Source of the DNA: Pelobates cultripes
Taxonomy: Eukaryota; Chordata; Amphibia; Anura; Pelobatidae
Assembly: GCA_933207985.1 (NCBI GenBank)
Contig: OW240921.1
Coordinates: 24,326,735-24,390,734 of the forward strand
Direction of reading: 5' to 3'
DNA length: 64,000 bases
Shown here in pieces: positions 34,812-63,189 of the stretch. The notes beneath the pieces are model-generated. The model saw only the letters and a list, made by a program, of their open reading frames with translations, did not search any database and was not told the DNA's origin. A program made the position numbers and the translations under genes. The first letter of the stretch is position 1. Every line of letters begins with the position of its first letter.

Positions 34812-36689
34812 AGTCGGGAAGTTAAATAGGCAGCGGTACAAACTCTGCCTGGGTTCGCGGACTCGCATGCCCAAAAATAGTTCCAGTCTTCGACAACCAT
34901 GTACCGCTGCCTGTGTTCGGGAGACAAAATGGCTGCCCAGGGAAAGCACTCAATCGAAGGTGTTAAGTTGGTGCTTTGTGGTTAACAGCCAGGGGAGGTC
35001 GGTGTTCGCTGGGGCATAACAAGGGGACCACGCCCCAGTCCTTCGGGAGACGAACACAAGGGAAGAGAGTCTGCTACAACCTACTGTTGAGTTATAAATA
35101 CCCTTAGAATGTGGGCATTTTGGGAAAAACCAAACAGTAGTTTAGTTATGGTGTTACAGCCAGGCATTTAAAGGGGCAACGCAGTCATCATTACAACTTT
35201 AATGGTGGCTTTTATTCTGGGGCTGGCAGCTTCTCACAGTCATTTATAGATGTCCAGCCAAAGCATTTTGCCACTGCTTGAAAGGACTGATAGCCTGCCT
35301 GTGCCAGTCTGGAAGATCAGCCACCTCTCCCCTCCACTGAGTGTCACTGGAATGGATATTCACAAAATGGCAGATGCCATGTGTACCCCCTGCTTGCCTT
35401 TGAGGGATGTACTCTGTTAAATGTCACCTGCATGACAGTCACAGCTTTTTGGCAGAACCTGAGAACCACGCTGTACATATCAAACTCCTCAAATCCACAA
35501 CAGCGTAATGACTGCCAGCCAACAACTCCCACTACTTGAGAAGCACGCCTGAGCTGCTGAAGGTCGCATCGTCAGGCCTTGAAGGACACGTGCAAACCAA
35601 TGCCGAACACTCATAGGTACCAAGAAAGGGGGCTGTCAAAGCAGGATGAGTTAAAATGTGGAAACTGACTGCTGACACTGGGTCGATCTTATACATCTCT
35701 GATGCAAGGTCTGAATCTTGGGGGATGGTGACCTGCCAAATATGAGCACAGGCTGAGTATTTGGCAGCATTTCCACCTTTCTGACTGATTTTTTTTTCCC
35801 CCCAGCTAACTTTTAATTTGATGCATATAATTGCCTCTCTGAACCTACTACTATAAGGGCCTCCTAACAGAGTGCAAAACAAAAGTACTGAGTATAAAAA
35901 CGTAGCGGTTCTGGGTTTAAAAAGGAGGAAAAAATTGTGTATGCAACACTGCATGTAAATTGCAATTTACATATGGAAATAAATTGAATGGAACTAATGT
36001 ACATCGTTTGTAGTATCTAGAACTCTGCATAAGCTTGATGGAAAATAAAGATTTAAACACAGACCATTTTAAGAGTAAACAGACTGCTATAAGTTACACT
36101 GTACGGAAGTTACACAGTGCATACTTTAGGTCAAGATAATGGACTTGGAGAATTTTCCTAATCTCACTATTTTCACTTAAAAATAAAACACTTCTTCTCT
36201 TGGTGATTCTTCACAATTCTTTGTTTTATAAATGAGGTGGTTTCACACTTTTCTACTCCCAGAATAAAATCAAGCTAATGGTTACCCCAGCTTAATCCAT
36301 TGAAAATTTAACTCTTGATTTTACTGAAGTGCTTTATATGTAAAGAATGTCCCTCCCCCAAGCTATCTTAGTTTTGTTCAATGTGTTACACTAAGAAACA
36401 AGCCCCAAAATACAAAACAAAAACCTGTATTCTTAGGAGGTTAAAAGCAAACAGAACCATTGTTTATATACGGATAAGGCACATTTAATCCAGAGTCACC
36501 TCACAACAATCACGCACACAGAAGCACTCCACACAACAGACAGCCTCACCAAACACACAAAGCCAATACAATAAAGGACGCAAATACAATAAAATGACTA
36601 AGTATGAACTGCATTGATCATGCAAAAACATTTTTTTTGAAATTATATGCGGGGGAAAGAAAAAGAAAAAAAAAAGCCTGCAAAGTTTT
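34812..36689. other. Intergenic region downstream of gsk3a, no gene seen
   Basis: Two minus-strand frames (35344-35532, 35532-35954) are open but show no domain I recognise. The sequence at 35200-35640 is less AT-rich than its surroundings. It could be a fragment of an unknown repeat or an unannotated transcript, but nothing decisive is visible. Confidence 0.35.
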
Positions 36690-39600
36690 CATGCCAATAA
36701 TTTATTGAAGATAGCTGTACACTTCCAGAATAACCCAGAAACAAGATCAGGGCTTCTAGCAAACTACATCCTGGCTTTTTGTTTCGCTTCTAACAATACA
36801 GTATTCACGTTTTGATTCTAAAACAGGAATAAAAGGGGAAAGAGGGGAATGGGGATAAAAGGGGAGCTGGTGGTAAGGCAGGGAAAGAGGAGGTTGGTGT
36901 TGAGAAAAGGAGCAGGGTAAAATCAAAAATTGACTAAACATTTTCATTAAGAAAAAAATTAACATATTTACAAAGAAAATCGATAGCTACATTTTCTTAG
37001 ATACAAGAATTTGTAGTATGAGGAAAAGAACAAAAAAACAAACAAAAAAAAAAACCTAAATATATAGATTTACAAAAAAAAAATTAAAAAATTATATATT
37101 CCAAACCTGACCCAGAATAAGGGGGGAAAAAATAAATAGGATAAGGGGGATATGTTGTGGAATATAATACATTACACTTAGTCCCTCCTCCCCCCAGCCC
37201 AATGGCTGAAGCAATGGAATAGGTTAAAATAACTCCCTCTGTTCTATGTTTTGTCATTTAACTCTATGTAAGGAATATTAATGCAATCGGTTTTTAAAAT
37301 GACCCTCCAACACATAAAGGTCCCAGACTGCAATTAATCACTTTCCTATGGTGGGATGCAGGTAGCTTGCTGGATGTAACTATGGCCTAAAAGGTGGTAC
37401 ACCCAACTCCTGTTTAAGGGTAACCAAAGGATAGACGTTTGACGAAGCATCGTTTGAAACCTGTAGAGCATGGGTCATCAAACATCATGAAACACTGGGA
37501 AACAGTGCTGCATAGCAGTATGTTAAACATGGAGACTAAAACCGGCTCATAGCAGCAAGCATTGAGACTGTATCCCTTCAAACAGGCTAGGTGAATTATC
37601 CCAACAAACAGGATCTATTCTGCACTCTAGAGTTGAATGTTCCAGACCAACATGCCCAACCAGAATATTAAAAACATATAACATCCTAAAATACCAAGGC
37701 GATAAAACCTTAAAAACAATCAGGTGAAAGTACTCTGCAGAAGAGCAATGGCCGTGTGGCATAAAGCACGGCACTGGTTTAGAAGAAACAAACATTCTGC
37801 CATAACAGAGGCACATGCCATGTTCCTTCTTTACCAAGGAGACTGGTATTTCGCAATATCATGTACCCTTAGAACCAACAGGGTTATTTAAGGTCTTCTC
37901 GGCCTTGCTACAGAGCATGGCGCAAACTCCAAAGTCATTGGAGTAACAATAACAAAGTACACATAGGATTGGGTCTCGGAGTCCATGGAGCCTGGAGCTC
38001 TGCATCCCTCACATGCCCTGTATTCACAAATTGCCTATCAGGGGGAAGGGGTGAGCAGTGCTCAGACAGTAAGCTCAATTCCCAGCATGCTCTACTACAC
38101 ACCTGGCACACAAATATGACATCACATGCTCAGATGATGCAGTACAGCAGGAAACAAAAAGAGAGCAAAGGAAAGAGTTGCCTTAAACAGATCAAAGGAC
38201 CCCAAGCCAGAATAGAAGAATGTGAAGGAGGGGAGGTGCAACAAATACGTTGTGTGCACAGCTCCCCTCCCCCCATCACATTAAGTCACTGGCCTGAATT
38301 CACATTACTGATCCAGTCAATGCCAAGTTGTAACTGAAAACACATTGTGCAGTAGGCCATGAAATGTGGAGCTGGTATCACAGGCACAGAAATAATTAAC
38401 ACCTGAAAACTTTCCAGACATATCTAAATCAAAGCTAGAACAATTTTAGGACAGTCCTCTTTCAAGATCGCTTGATGTGCGGACATGACTTGCGGTAAAT
38501 CTGAAGGCTTCTTGCTGTTCCGTTCTTTAGAATTGATGGATTGGATTACCTTTCTTTGCATAACCTGGTCACCCTCGAGAGTGACATCAGGTAGTCATTA
38601 AAGGAGGGCTGCCCTAGTTTTAGGAGTAGAATTAAAATACGAGAAAAACATAAAATGAAACCCATTGCAACAGGGAGAAAGCATTATTGAGGTCAATAAG
38701 ATCCACATACATCTAGGAACCTGTTAAAACAATGGGTTATAATCAAGTAGCTTGAAATTAACATGTAAATGAAGTTCTGCAGCATGATTAAGAGTCTGTA
38801 ATATACAGCTAACCAGGCTCAGTACTGAGCTACGATGTTACACATGATGACCTCGAGTCATGTTCGGCATTAACGCTCCCATTCCACCTTCTACTCCAGT
38901 CACTAAGCAGCAGTTAGGTCGTGGACTTTGTTCCACGCGGCAAGTGGGCGACAGGCAGCTTACACTTGCACTAAATGCATACTCAAAACAGTAGGAGAGC
39001 AAGGGCTTATAACAGCTTCACTTAGAATACAGTTGGTAGATTCCAATGGTTTTCTCTTCTAGAACGCTATGATAGTTACTCCTACTATAGTACTGAAAGT
39101 TAGAGCTTTGAGGAGTTCCCCAAAACATCCCAATGGTGAAAGAAAAGAAAAGAAAAAAAAACAGAAGACAACGCAACATGGATAAGGAGGCATTTTCTTT
39201 TTTAAAATAACCCATGTTTTGTTCATTTGCCCAATTTAAAAAAAAAAAAAAAAAAGTATATATAAATTCCAGACACCTGTACAACATGTGCGAGGTCCGT
39301 TTGAAGCCAAGGACAAATTAAGCATTTGAGGGGTTGTGGGTCAGTCTCCACCTCTCAAACACCAGAACAGCAGAGCTGGTAAAATATTCTGGTTCCTATT
39401 TTAAGCCCTGTATCGCCGAGTTGGTCAGGGCAGTTCCTTCCTTTACACAGAATGGATACTTCGGCCAAGTGAGAGGGAGTCATGGTCTCAAACTGGTGGA
39501 AGGTGGCTCTCATCCATCACTGCGACATGTATGACATTTCTAAAGGTCATCAAAAGTCAGTAATGGGGGTGCAACAGGCTCTGAATGGAAAAAGCCCCAC

Positions 39601-39734
39601 TGTCCACTTCAAATGATCACATCTCCCTTAAGTATTGAGGTGTCAGAGGGGAGAGAGAGGTTTGCTAGGAGCTGGAGAGTAGAGCGGGGCAGTTTTGGAA
39701 AAGGGTAGAATAGGGGGTGTGAGGGAGGCACTCC
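36690..39734 (-). other. gsk3a: gsk3a 3' UTR (inferred)
   Basis: From the stop at 39735-39737, the minus strand runs without obvious transposon insertion to an AATAAA at 36701-36706. Cleavage would be expected about 20 bases further, near 36685. This would be an unusually long 3' UTR (about 3 kb). Earlier polyadenylation is possible and only transcript data can decide. The lack of repeats over 3 kb, in contrast to both flanks, supports transcription and constraint. Confidence 0.45.
36701..36706 (-). terminator. gsk3a: Candidate gsk3a polyadenylation signal
   Basis: AATAAA on the minus strand, followed downstream (lower coordinates) by a T-rich tract at about 36660-36675 on the minus sense. 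It is the best signal at the end of the repeat-free stretch below the gsk3a stop codon. Confidence 0.4.
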
Positions 39735-55023
<15,289 letters not shown>

Positions 55024-55640
55024 GCTGAGGAGCGAGGCGTACAGACGCTGAATGGTGCCGGACTCGGCGGCTCGCTCCCCGCGTCCGCCACACACACTTA
55101 GCCCCCGGGCTCCAGGCCGCTCCGCGCGGCTACCTGGGAATACGAGTCCGCTCTCCGCTCCGGAGCGCCGTCTGCCAATCACAGGAGAACCGCGCTCTGA
55201 CTACACTTCCCAGAACGCCAGGCGACAGGGGCGACACCGCGCGCAAAGCACGACGGGATCTGAGTCCGAAAACGGGCGGAAGTCCATGCACAGGTATCGG
55301 GAGAGGACGACAACTCCCGAAAGCCTCCGCGGCAGCAGGAAGCAAGGCAAGCAGGGAAATAACTCCTCCGTCTGTTGTGTGAAAGGAATGGCGGAAGTGC
55401 CTTAACTACAACTCCCGACCTGCACTGCGGCAGACCACCTTAAAAAGACTAGGAAATCGGGAAGGCACTTCCAGTCAGTGACGCAAGCAGCAGCCGCCAA
55501 TCAGCGAGCTCCCAGCAAGCAATGTGGTTTACTGTTAGGGGCGGAGCTAAGGCACTCTGGGTTCTGGAGGTTTTAGGGCCCCCCTCCCTCGGCACCGCCC
55601 ACAATCACGGGCGGAAGTACGTGGTCGCCATGTCTACTAC
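55024..55640 (-). promoter_or_regulatory. gsk3a: gsk3a CpG-island promoter with ZNF143-like sites
   Basis: A CpG-dense block lies upstream of the gsk3a start codon. ACTACACTTCCCAGAACGC at 55200-55218 is close to the ZNF143/THAP11 (SBS) consensus, and ACTACAACTCCC at 55405-55416 is a second half-match. GGCGGAAGT motifs (ETS-like) occur at 55273, 55391 and 55610, and a CCAAT box lies near 55497. No coding start for a divergent gene is evident: the ATG at 55630 runs into a stop after seven codons. Confidence 0.65.
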
Positions 55641-56700
55641 TGGCGGAAGTTAAAGTTTAGCGCGGGAAATTAAATGCTTGCAGCTGGCCAGGCTGTGATT
55701 CTCATTATGGGATGAAATCAGAGAGGAGGGGGGGAGAGAGAGATGGGATATTATAGATAATGATTGGCACACCAGCTGTATTAGTGAAGGTTCAGCGTGT
55801 ACCCATTGTACAGCGCTACGGACGTTGCTGGCACTATATAAATAATAATAAAAAATTAAAATGCCTCATAAAACCCACGAACTAGTCACAGTCAGGATAT
55901 TTATTCCCAGAGAAACCCGCGGATTATTACTATGACGACGTCTTTTGGCATTTATATAGCGCCAACACATTCAGTTTTACAATATTATAAAAAGAGGGAA
56001 ATTTAACAATAAAATTAGACAATTCTGAAATGTTACAGGAACGATACGTTGAGGACATTGCTCAAAACGAGCGTACAGTCCCAAACCGCCTTCCCCACCG
56101 GTCCAGGAGTAAGTGATTACCCAGCGGTGTCTAAAGTGTTTTTAGAAAATAATTTTTAAAAAACACATTTTAGGCACAACGGGATAATCCCCAAATCGTG
56201 AGGACTGGTTTGGGAACCACTTGTCAAGAGGATTGTCTTTGCAATTCCAATTCAAAGAGAAAAAGCAACCCACCCAATAAATACCCAGTAAGGATAAGTG
56301 GCAGTCATACTGGGACTGTGACTGCCCCACCCATTGAAGTGGTTATAGTGGATGGAGTCTTAAGTATTAGTGTAAGCCCATCACAGCCATCCCGAGCTGG
56401 TATGGCTCAGGGATAATAAAAAAAATAAAAATAAAACATCTACAGCCAAATGTACTAGTTATGATGCCATGAGTACCCTGGTGCGGGTTCCTGGTCACGG
56501 GGCAAGCCGTTTGCAGTGGTTTTCCTTCTTACCTGGCTCACCACCGCGGGAGCAGCTGTGGCCATTTCTGACTTTCGGCTGCCGCAGAAGCTGCTTGTTT
56601 ACCCCACAGCTAATTATTGCCTGACAGCCAATGAATGCCATGCTGTCCATAGAAACATGTATAAAATTGACATTAGCTTTCTGGAATTCTAGTTCCAGTC
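55641..56700. other. Repeat-bearing flank, no gene seen
   Basis: Contains two inverted copies or fragments of the 'tatatagcgccaac / gtacagcgct' dispersed repeat with AAT tracts (about 55800-55860 and 55945-55990). The 72-codon frame at 56198 has no recognisable domain. Confidence 0.45.
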
Positions 56701-56703
56701 TGG

Positions 56704-57222
56704 TTAAAGGGACACTCCAGGCAGCCCTTTTTACTCACCTCGTTCCAGCACCGGGATCCTTGTGAAGCCGCACCCCCTATTTTGTCAAAATTACAAAATG
56801 GGTAGGCGCGAGCAGGGAGCAAGCAGACGCTTCCATTCGGAAGCTTGAAGTCCTGAGCACACTACTGCGCATGCGCGCAAGCTGAGCTGACTGACAGCTC
56901 AGCTTGCGGTCTTTGCCCGCCCCCCTCCTCTGCAGACAGGCAGGAAAGAGAAGGCGTCACACAGTGCCTTCTCTCTCCTGCACACGTCAGACATATTTTA
57001 ATACGTCTGACGTGTACATGGCCTTTTTAGGGCCATACATGATAGGAAGTCCCTTTGGTGGTCGTCTTAGTGATGGCCACTGGAGGTATTCCTATCAATC
57101 AATGTAAACACTGTATTTTCTCTGAAAATACAGTGTTTACATTAGATTGCCTGCAGGGAGCTATAGATCTCACCTGAACAACTACATTAAACTGTAGTTC
57201 AGGTGACTATAGTGTCCCTTAA
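56704..57222. mobile_element. T2-type MITE, TTAA-flanked
   Basis: Starts TTAAAGGGACACTCCAGGCA and ends GACTATAGTGTCCCTTAA. It shares its right TTAA (57219-57222) with the next element. The interior has an inverted pair, ctgcagacaggcaggaaagagaagg against gccttctctctcctg. Non-coding. Confidence 0.8.
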
Positions 57223-57882
57223 AGGGACACTATAGTCACCAGAACAACTACAGCTTATTGAATTTGTTCTGGTGAGTAAAATCATTACCTTCAGGCTCTT
57301 TGCTGTAAACACTGTCTTTTCAGAGAAAATGCAGTGTTTACATTACAGCCTAGTGATAACGTCACTGGCCACTCCTTGGATGGCTGTTAGAGATCCTTCC
57401 TGGGTCATGGCTGCCTAAAATGCATCCAAACATTCAGTGTCTCCTCCCTCTGCATGCAGACACTGAACTTTCCTCATAGAGATTCATTGATTCAATTCAT
57501 CTCTATGAGGAGATGCTGATTGGGCAGGGCTGTGTTTGAATCATGCTGGCTCTGCCCCTGATCTGCCTCTTTGTCAGTCTCAGCCAATACTATGAAGAAA
57601 CATTGTGATTGGATCAGGCTACCACTTCTGATGATGCCAGTAGACTGCTTTTTTTCTGAGACAAACAGCATGCAGAGTTACAGCTTCAGGCTTGAATACA
57701 GTTGCTATAAGAGAATAAGAGTTGCTATATTTATGGATGCATGAGGGTCCCAGGGGGCTAGATGGTGGTTTTAACCCTATAGGTTCAGGAATACATGTTT
57801 GTGTTCCTGATGCTATAGTGATCCTTTAAAACTACAGGGACATTGAGATAAAGTGGTCTGGGTACCTATAGTGTCCCTTTAA
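57219..57882. mobile_element. T2-type MITE, abutting the previous one
   Basis: Starts TTAAAGGGACACTATAGTCA and ends CTATAGTGTCCCTTTAA (TTAA 57879-57882). A second internal terminus (ctatagtgatcctttaaaac, near 57821-57831) suggests a nested or composite arrangement at its right end. Confidence 0.8.
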
Positions 57883-60800
57883 AGCCTGGTGGAGATTGGA
57901 TATTTCCCCAAGCATGTATGTGCTAAATCTTTCACCTCAGAGGAAAATCCTATCCAGTCACGGGGTATCATTTACCCACTCAATCCCACAAGTTGGAGGG
58001 ACGAAAGAGCAGCAGCTTAGGTCTGATCAGAAAACTGAGGAGGCTCAGTGATGGAAGTGATGCAAACTTTAGGAGAGAGTGTGTTCCAGTATCGTATCCA
58101 GTGCTTGTAGGCACACACCTACAGACAAAATGTCTGCCTCGTATCACCTGGAAGGGCCACCAGAAGAGGAGATGTAAGTGCCACCTTGGAAACCCAACTA
58201 ATAATGCACTGTGCTGGGGACAGGTCTTTGGATGCGGGCCACCAGGGAACAAACCCAGGATGGTGGGACAAGATTTTCAAATAGGCACTGTATGACCAAA
58301 ATGACAGCCGAGAGGCCTGGACATAGGAATGAATGTACTATAAAAGTTGTCTCTATAGAAGAAAGGATCCTTTCAGTATTAAAAAGTTAATCTTGTACTG
58401 CAGCAATCACTGCCAGATGTCATGTCACATGAACTGACTAACACATTCTTCCAAATTAAAGCCCCAAGGATAGGCGACAACTTCCACAGAAACAGGACAG
58501 CAAATTGAGGGAAAAACAAGTTTTACCGGCTTGATAAGCACTTCCAAACAAAATGGTTGCTCCAACAGCTTTTTGGTTTTGTTTCCGTGACCTACGGGCA
58601 TTATATTTAAAGCAGCGTTCAATTAAATAAAAAATTCACACACTGATATAAAAATTAAATCCAACACATTCATGCACATGTAGGATCTGTACTTCAAAAC
58701 AGCAAAGTTTGATTAGAAAGATTTTTACCAAGTTTTATTTTTGCATGAATACTAAGCAAATCGGGGTAATTGTGCAATTTCTTTCTCCTTAAAAAGGTTT
58801 ATTCAATAAACACCACGTTTTATGAACGGCAGGGGTCTATGGAAGTTTATTCACAAAGACAGCTCCAATCATAATTTAGGATGATAGTAACTGCTTTGTA
58901 AATGGATAACTGTCATACATAGGAGGAGGTACTGACAGATCAGCCGGCACACATAGAACAGCTGTGAGGGGCAAGTGAGAGCTGCAACAATTTCTGCACA
59001 TCTTTTCCGTTCTAAGCCACTGTCAGAGCCGAAAGTAGGCTCAGAATGCTCAATGCACAATCATCTCTGCATTTATAATGAAGGACAACGATAACCTAAA
59101 TCACTTAAAAGTTATGTAAAATAATAAGCTGCTTACGCATAAATCTCCTGTATTTGCAGCAAAGGCTTTGCTGTGTTTGTAAGAAGCGAACACCAGCAGC
59201 TGAATGGAACAGTCAGAACACAGAAGTCATGACGTCATATACTGCAGTTTTTTGGTGCAAAAAAGGAAGCACTGTTTGGGACCGAGGGGCAGAAATTTTA
59301 GGGTTTTGAGGAAAACCAAAATATTAAATTTAAATAAATAAACCAGCCAGTATAAGAAAGCTACACAGTGTATCCAATACATGGACGCATGTAGAGTTTA
59401 CGGTCTGGTAGTTTGTGCTTATACAAATCTCATATCATCCCCAATATCATATACACAGCTGTGTGTGAGGTATTGCAGGATACCGCATTCAGCATTGGAA
59501 AAGTGGAAGGACTGATGAACACGTCCTGCAAGAGTGCTATATGCATTGTCCGTCTTAAAGCGGCAATTGGCTGCAGTCCTCCATAGACCTCAATGTTGTA
59601 CTCTCTCTCACACATGCATAAAAGTACAGCAGTGACGCGCAGTAGTTTAAGAGGAGCAGGCAGTGAAAGACTGTGGCGCCTGCAAGGGACAGGTTCAGGT
59701 AAGTAAAACTTGCCTCCCCCCATTGACAACGGACATATTCAGCAAAGTCCCCAGACTGTGACGGTGCTTTAATCTATATACTATGCCACCTTAAATTCCC
59801 AGCAAAAAGGCTTACATAATTTCACATAGCTTTTTTTAATTTTTTTTTTTTTTTTTTTATAAAAGCACCAATACATTTCACTGCACTGAACAGGAAAACT
59901 AATCCTACAAAAAATAAACAAACAAAAAAAAAACACACAAAACCCCCCCAATAATCTGACTTTTTTTTTTTTTTGTGTGGTTATTGGGGCCTTGCTCAGC
60001 CTAGCTGTCTAAAGAAATCAGGTAAAGATTTCATAAGGTAAAAAAGGCATGGTTTCCAGGGGGAAGGTTAATCGCTAGCCTACAGCCTAAAAGGCTACAA
60101 ACACTATAGGATATATAGAGGACGAAGTGGAACACAGTTCGTAAAGACGTGGGAGGTGAGAAGTGGCGGAATGCTGCGAACCTGGTAAATTAACCATATA
60201 GTTGAGAAGCATTAAGAATACTTGTGGATTTACAGAGATTCTTAAACGACTTCACAAAATCAGGGCAGCTCTAAAGACTCCAGGAGAGATCTATTGAGGG
60301 TGCAATTACGAGTGTAGGACAGATGCAGCTCTTTGTGACATGGAGGAGATGGCACATACCTGTGAATTTATTAGGATATGTAGATTGATCGATTTCTGCA
60401 GACCGAGCAGGTTGTTTCGACTGGAGGGAACTGTAGCAATGCTTAATTTAATCGTACCTATATTTATCTGATCCAGACTGAGTCCGGCAGTGCGTTTTTA
60501 AGCTCTCATCTAGCATGAGGAAATGGGAGGGAGCTGGTCCTTCTACCTGGTAATTTGAGTGTCCTGGGACGCCTCGTAATGTTTAAGTCGATAAATTATT
60601 TGAGCTTTTTCAGAAAGGAAATCTGCCTCTATAGGACGTTGGAATGTCACCAAAATGACTTAACCCAACACAAGCAGGGACCTCGGATATGGCAAAACCA
60701 GAAAACAGGAGGGATTTCCAGCTGACTTTCCATTTTCCCTCTCAACAGCCAGTGTACGTGATGATGCACATGTGAGGGAGTAGGTGGACTATTCCACAAT

Positions 60801-61038
60801 CTCCACTGGATTCTGTTTTTGTGATCTCAGCTATGTGGGAAACAACCCTCAAATAATTCATGACAACTTCATGAGTGTGGAGTTTAGGGAAAAAAAACAA
60901 TACATGATGAAGACACAAGGTGGCAGTATACGGCTACATAACATGAAACTGGGTAAAAGTTACATGCAAGCGAACTATCTTCTGGTTAAATTATCATGCA
61001 CATTCAATAATAGCTACCTATGAGAGACTGGAAATACC
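57883..61038. other. Intergenic, no gene seen
   Basis: No convincing coding frame. The plus frame at 57993-58295 (100 codons) is Arg/Lys/Cys-rich without a domain. T- and A-runs occur at about 59838-59960. A T-rich to A-rich inverted arrangement near 59840-59970 may mark old poly(A) insertions. Confidence 0.45.
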
Positions 61039-61458
61039 TTAGAGGGACACTAGAAGAAGTGGTCTAGGTGTCACATGCCGGTTTTCACCCTATAATTTAA
61101 AAAAACATTGCTGTTCTGCAGGAACAGCAATGTGTACATTGCAGGGTTTAAACGTCTTTAGTAACTGTCAGTCTGACAGCAATAGAGGCACTTCCGTTCA
61201 AACAGATAGAGACCATCTGATAAGCACAATGCAGCGCTCTGCTGCACATGCGCAATAACCTCCAAATGTTTTACTATGGGAAAGCATTGGATTGGCTCAG
61301 ATTTGTCTTGAGGATCCCAGCCTGGGAGGTGGGACAGCATTGTGGAAACCAGCACTGCAAGGGAGAAGAGGTAAGTAAATTGGCTTGATTTTGTAGAAAC
61401 CGTGGGCCGGTCAGCTAGCTAATTAGTTTGTATTCCCAACGCTATAGTGTCCCTTTAA
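61039..61458. mobile_element. T2-type MITE
   Basis: Left end TTAGAGGGACACTAGAAGAA, right end GCTATAGTGTCCCTTTAA. The left TTAA has mutated to TTAG. The interior 'gtaactgtcagtctgacagcaatagaggcact' is a small foldback. Confidence 0.7.
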
Positions 61459-63160
61459 GTTCTTATACATTAAAAATAATGTAGAAACAAATGTGCACAT
61501 TACAGTGTACATATTTGATGCACTACGTAGTTTACAGTGACACTTTTGTGCTTCTTAACACCCTTCTTCCCATCCTATTAGGTTTCCTTTTTGCTTTAAT
61601 GACACTGATGACTTGGGTTTCTGGGAGTAGTAACCGGTCAGCTTTCTCATGTAGAAAGCAAACCACTGAAGGAGGTATTCAGTCACCTGGTTTGGCAGGG
61701 TTGGTTGTACAGCAAGGGCTGGGCAAAGCATCATGGCAGTTGTAGTTCTGCCATATATGGGATCTACAGTTTGCCAAAGCCTGTTCTACAGAAAGAATAA
61801 TAATGCAGAACTTTCCTACTTCAAGCGGTTCTGTTGCTTATTTCATAATAATATAATCTTTATTGGGGTCTGCATTGGAAATTTATTTAAATCCCAACTC
61901 AAATCGGACAAAATGGGGACTATGTCTTACAGACAAGCCTGAAATTGATAACAAGGAGGAGATCTGCTGTCAACTTTTTTCTGATCCCAGCAGCTGTCGC
62001 AAGTCACAAGCTGTCATCGCGATAAATGATCTATGGAGGCTTCCACCGCCTTGCAGGATCCTAAATAGACCTTAATGCTGACAGGGCTCTGCCCCCAGCC
62101 TCCATTTCCTATGAAGAGCTAGAGGTTTTAGATCAGAGCTAAGCAGCGCAAGGCTTCACTCATTGGCTGAAAGTGACCAGCTGAGGTTTCCAACCAACAA
62201 GCTAGTTGTTTCTGGCCCTACATGGGAAATAGGAGGCAAGAAGAGATATCCAGTGAACCCAGGTATGAAAAAGTCAAAACCTTCTAAAACAGTTTGCCGA
62301 CTTGCACAAGGAGATGGGGGCGACACCTGGCACCATAACCAGTAAAGCACGACACAAGCTGCTCTACCTTCTGCGAGATCATCAGAATTGATGATCTCCA
62401 TCCAATGATGCTTCTCATGGAGAAGTACCTTATTAGTTTTCTGATGATTTGTCTTATAGATAGGCAGTTAACCCAATGGCTATTGTGGCATCACGCTCTA
62501 CACAGAGTACCTTCAAAAATCAAAAAGTGCCTCTAGTAACCTTCAGTCAGCACACCACTACAGGGGTCTTCATCAAAACATCAATGACTTACTTTGCCCA
62601 GTTACATGAAAAGCAGCTAGGTAGCAGTTTAGTGCTTAGAGTGGATCTAATCAGGGGGGACCAGATACCAAGATTCATGTGATTGATTTTGCCTTACACA
62701 TAGAAGTATATATTGTAAACTGCTGTGTCACATTTACATGTGTGACAATCAACAATACACAAACTATTACTTCGCAATGTAGACAGATATTTCAAGGCTT
62801 TTTTGAAATTTTTATTTTTTTATTTTGCAAGGCACCATATTAATATACAGTGTTAGGATAAATCCTGGTAGACATTACTACAAAAATGAAAAAAATAAGA
62901 TTAATAAACAAAAACAACACTTCTCTGAAATATTATTGCAATGGTGGGAAATTCAGAGTGTTAGCTGTATTATTATTATAATTTCACATTTGTGTTGACA
63001 TCTAGTTAGACTTGAGATCTGTTTGAAAGAATTGCTCTGACAGAAAGCCAACCCACAAACATGTCATTCCATGACAGGAAGTGTGTGGCCACCATCTTGC
63101 TACACCCAAGCCTGCATGTGGGTGACTGCTTAGATAGCACCAAGAAGCCACTCAGACAGC
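61459..63160. other. Intergenic, no gene seen; MITE fragment about 62100-62420
   Basis: 'atctccatccaatgatgcttctcatggagaag' resembles the interior of a T2-type MITE (compare 57470-57530). A minus-strand frame that looks exon-like there (KHHWMEIINSDDLAEG) is therefore not taken as a gene. Confidence 0.45.
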
Positions 63161-63189
63161 CTGGACTCGGGCGGCAGCTTAGGCCCCTT

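Noticed and set aside
62156..62401. Exon-like minus-strand segment reading KHHWMEIINSDDLAEG with a GT donor
   Set aside because: The underlying DNA resembles the foldback interior of the T2-type MITEs elsewhere in the window, and no partner exons were found.
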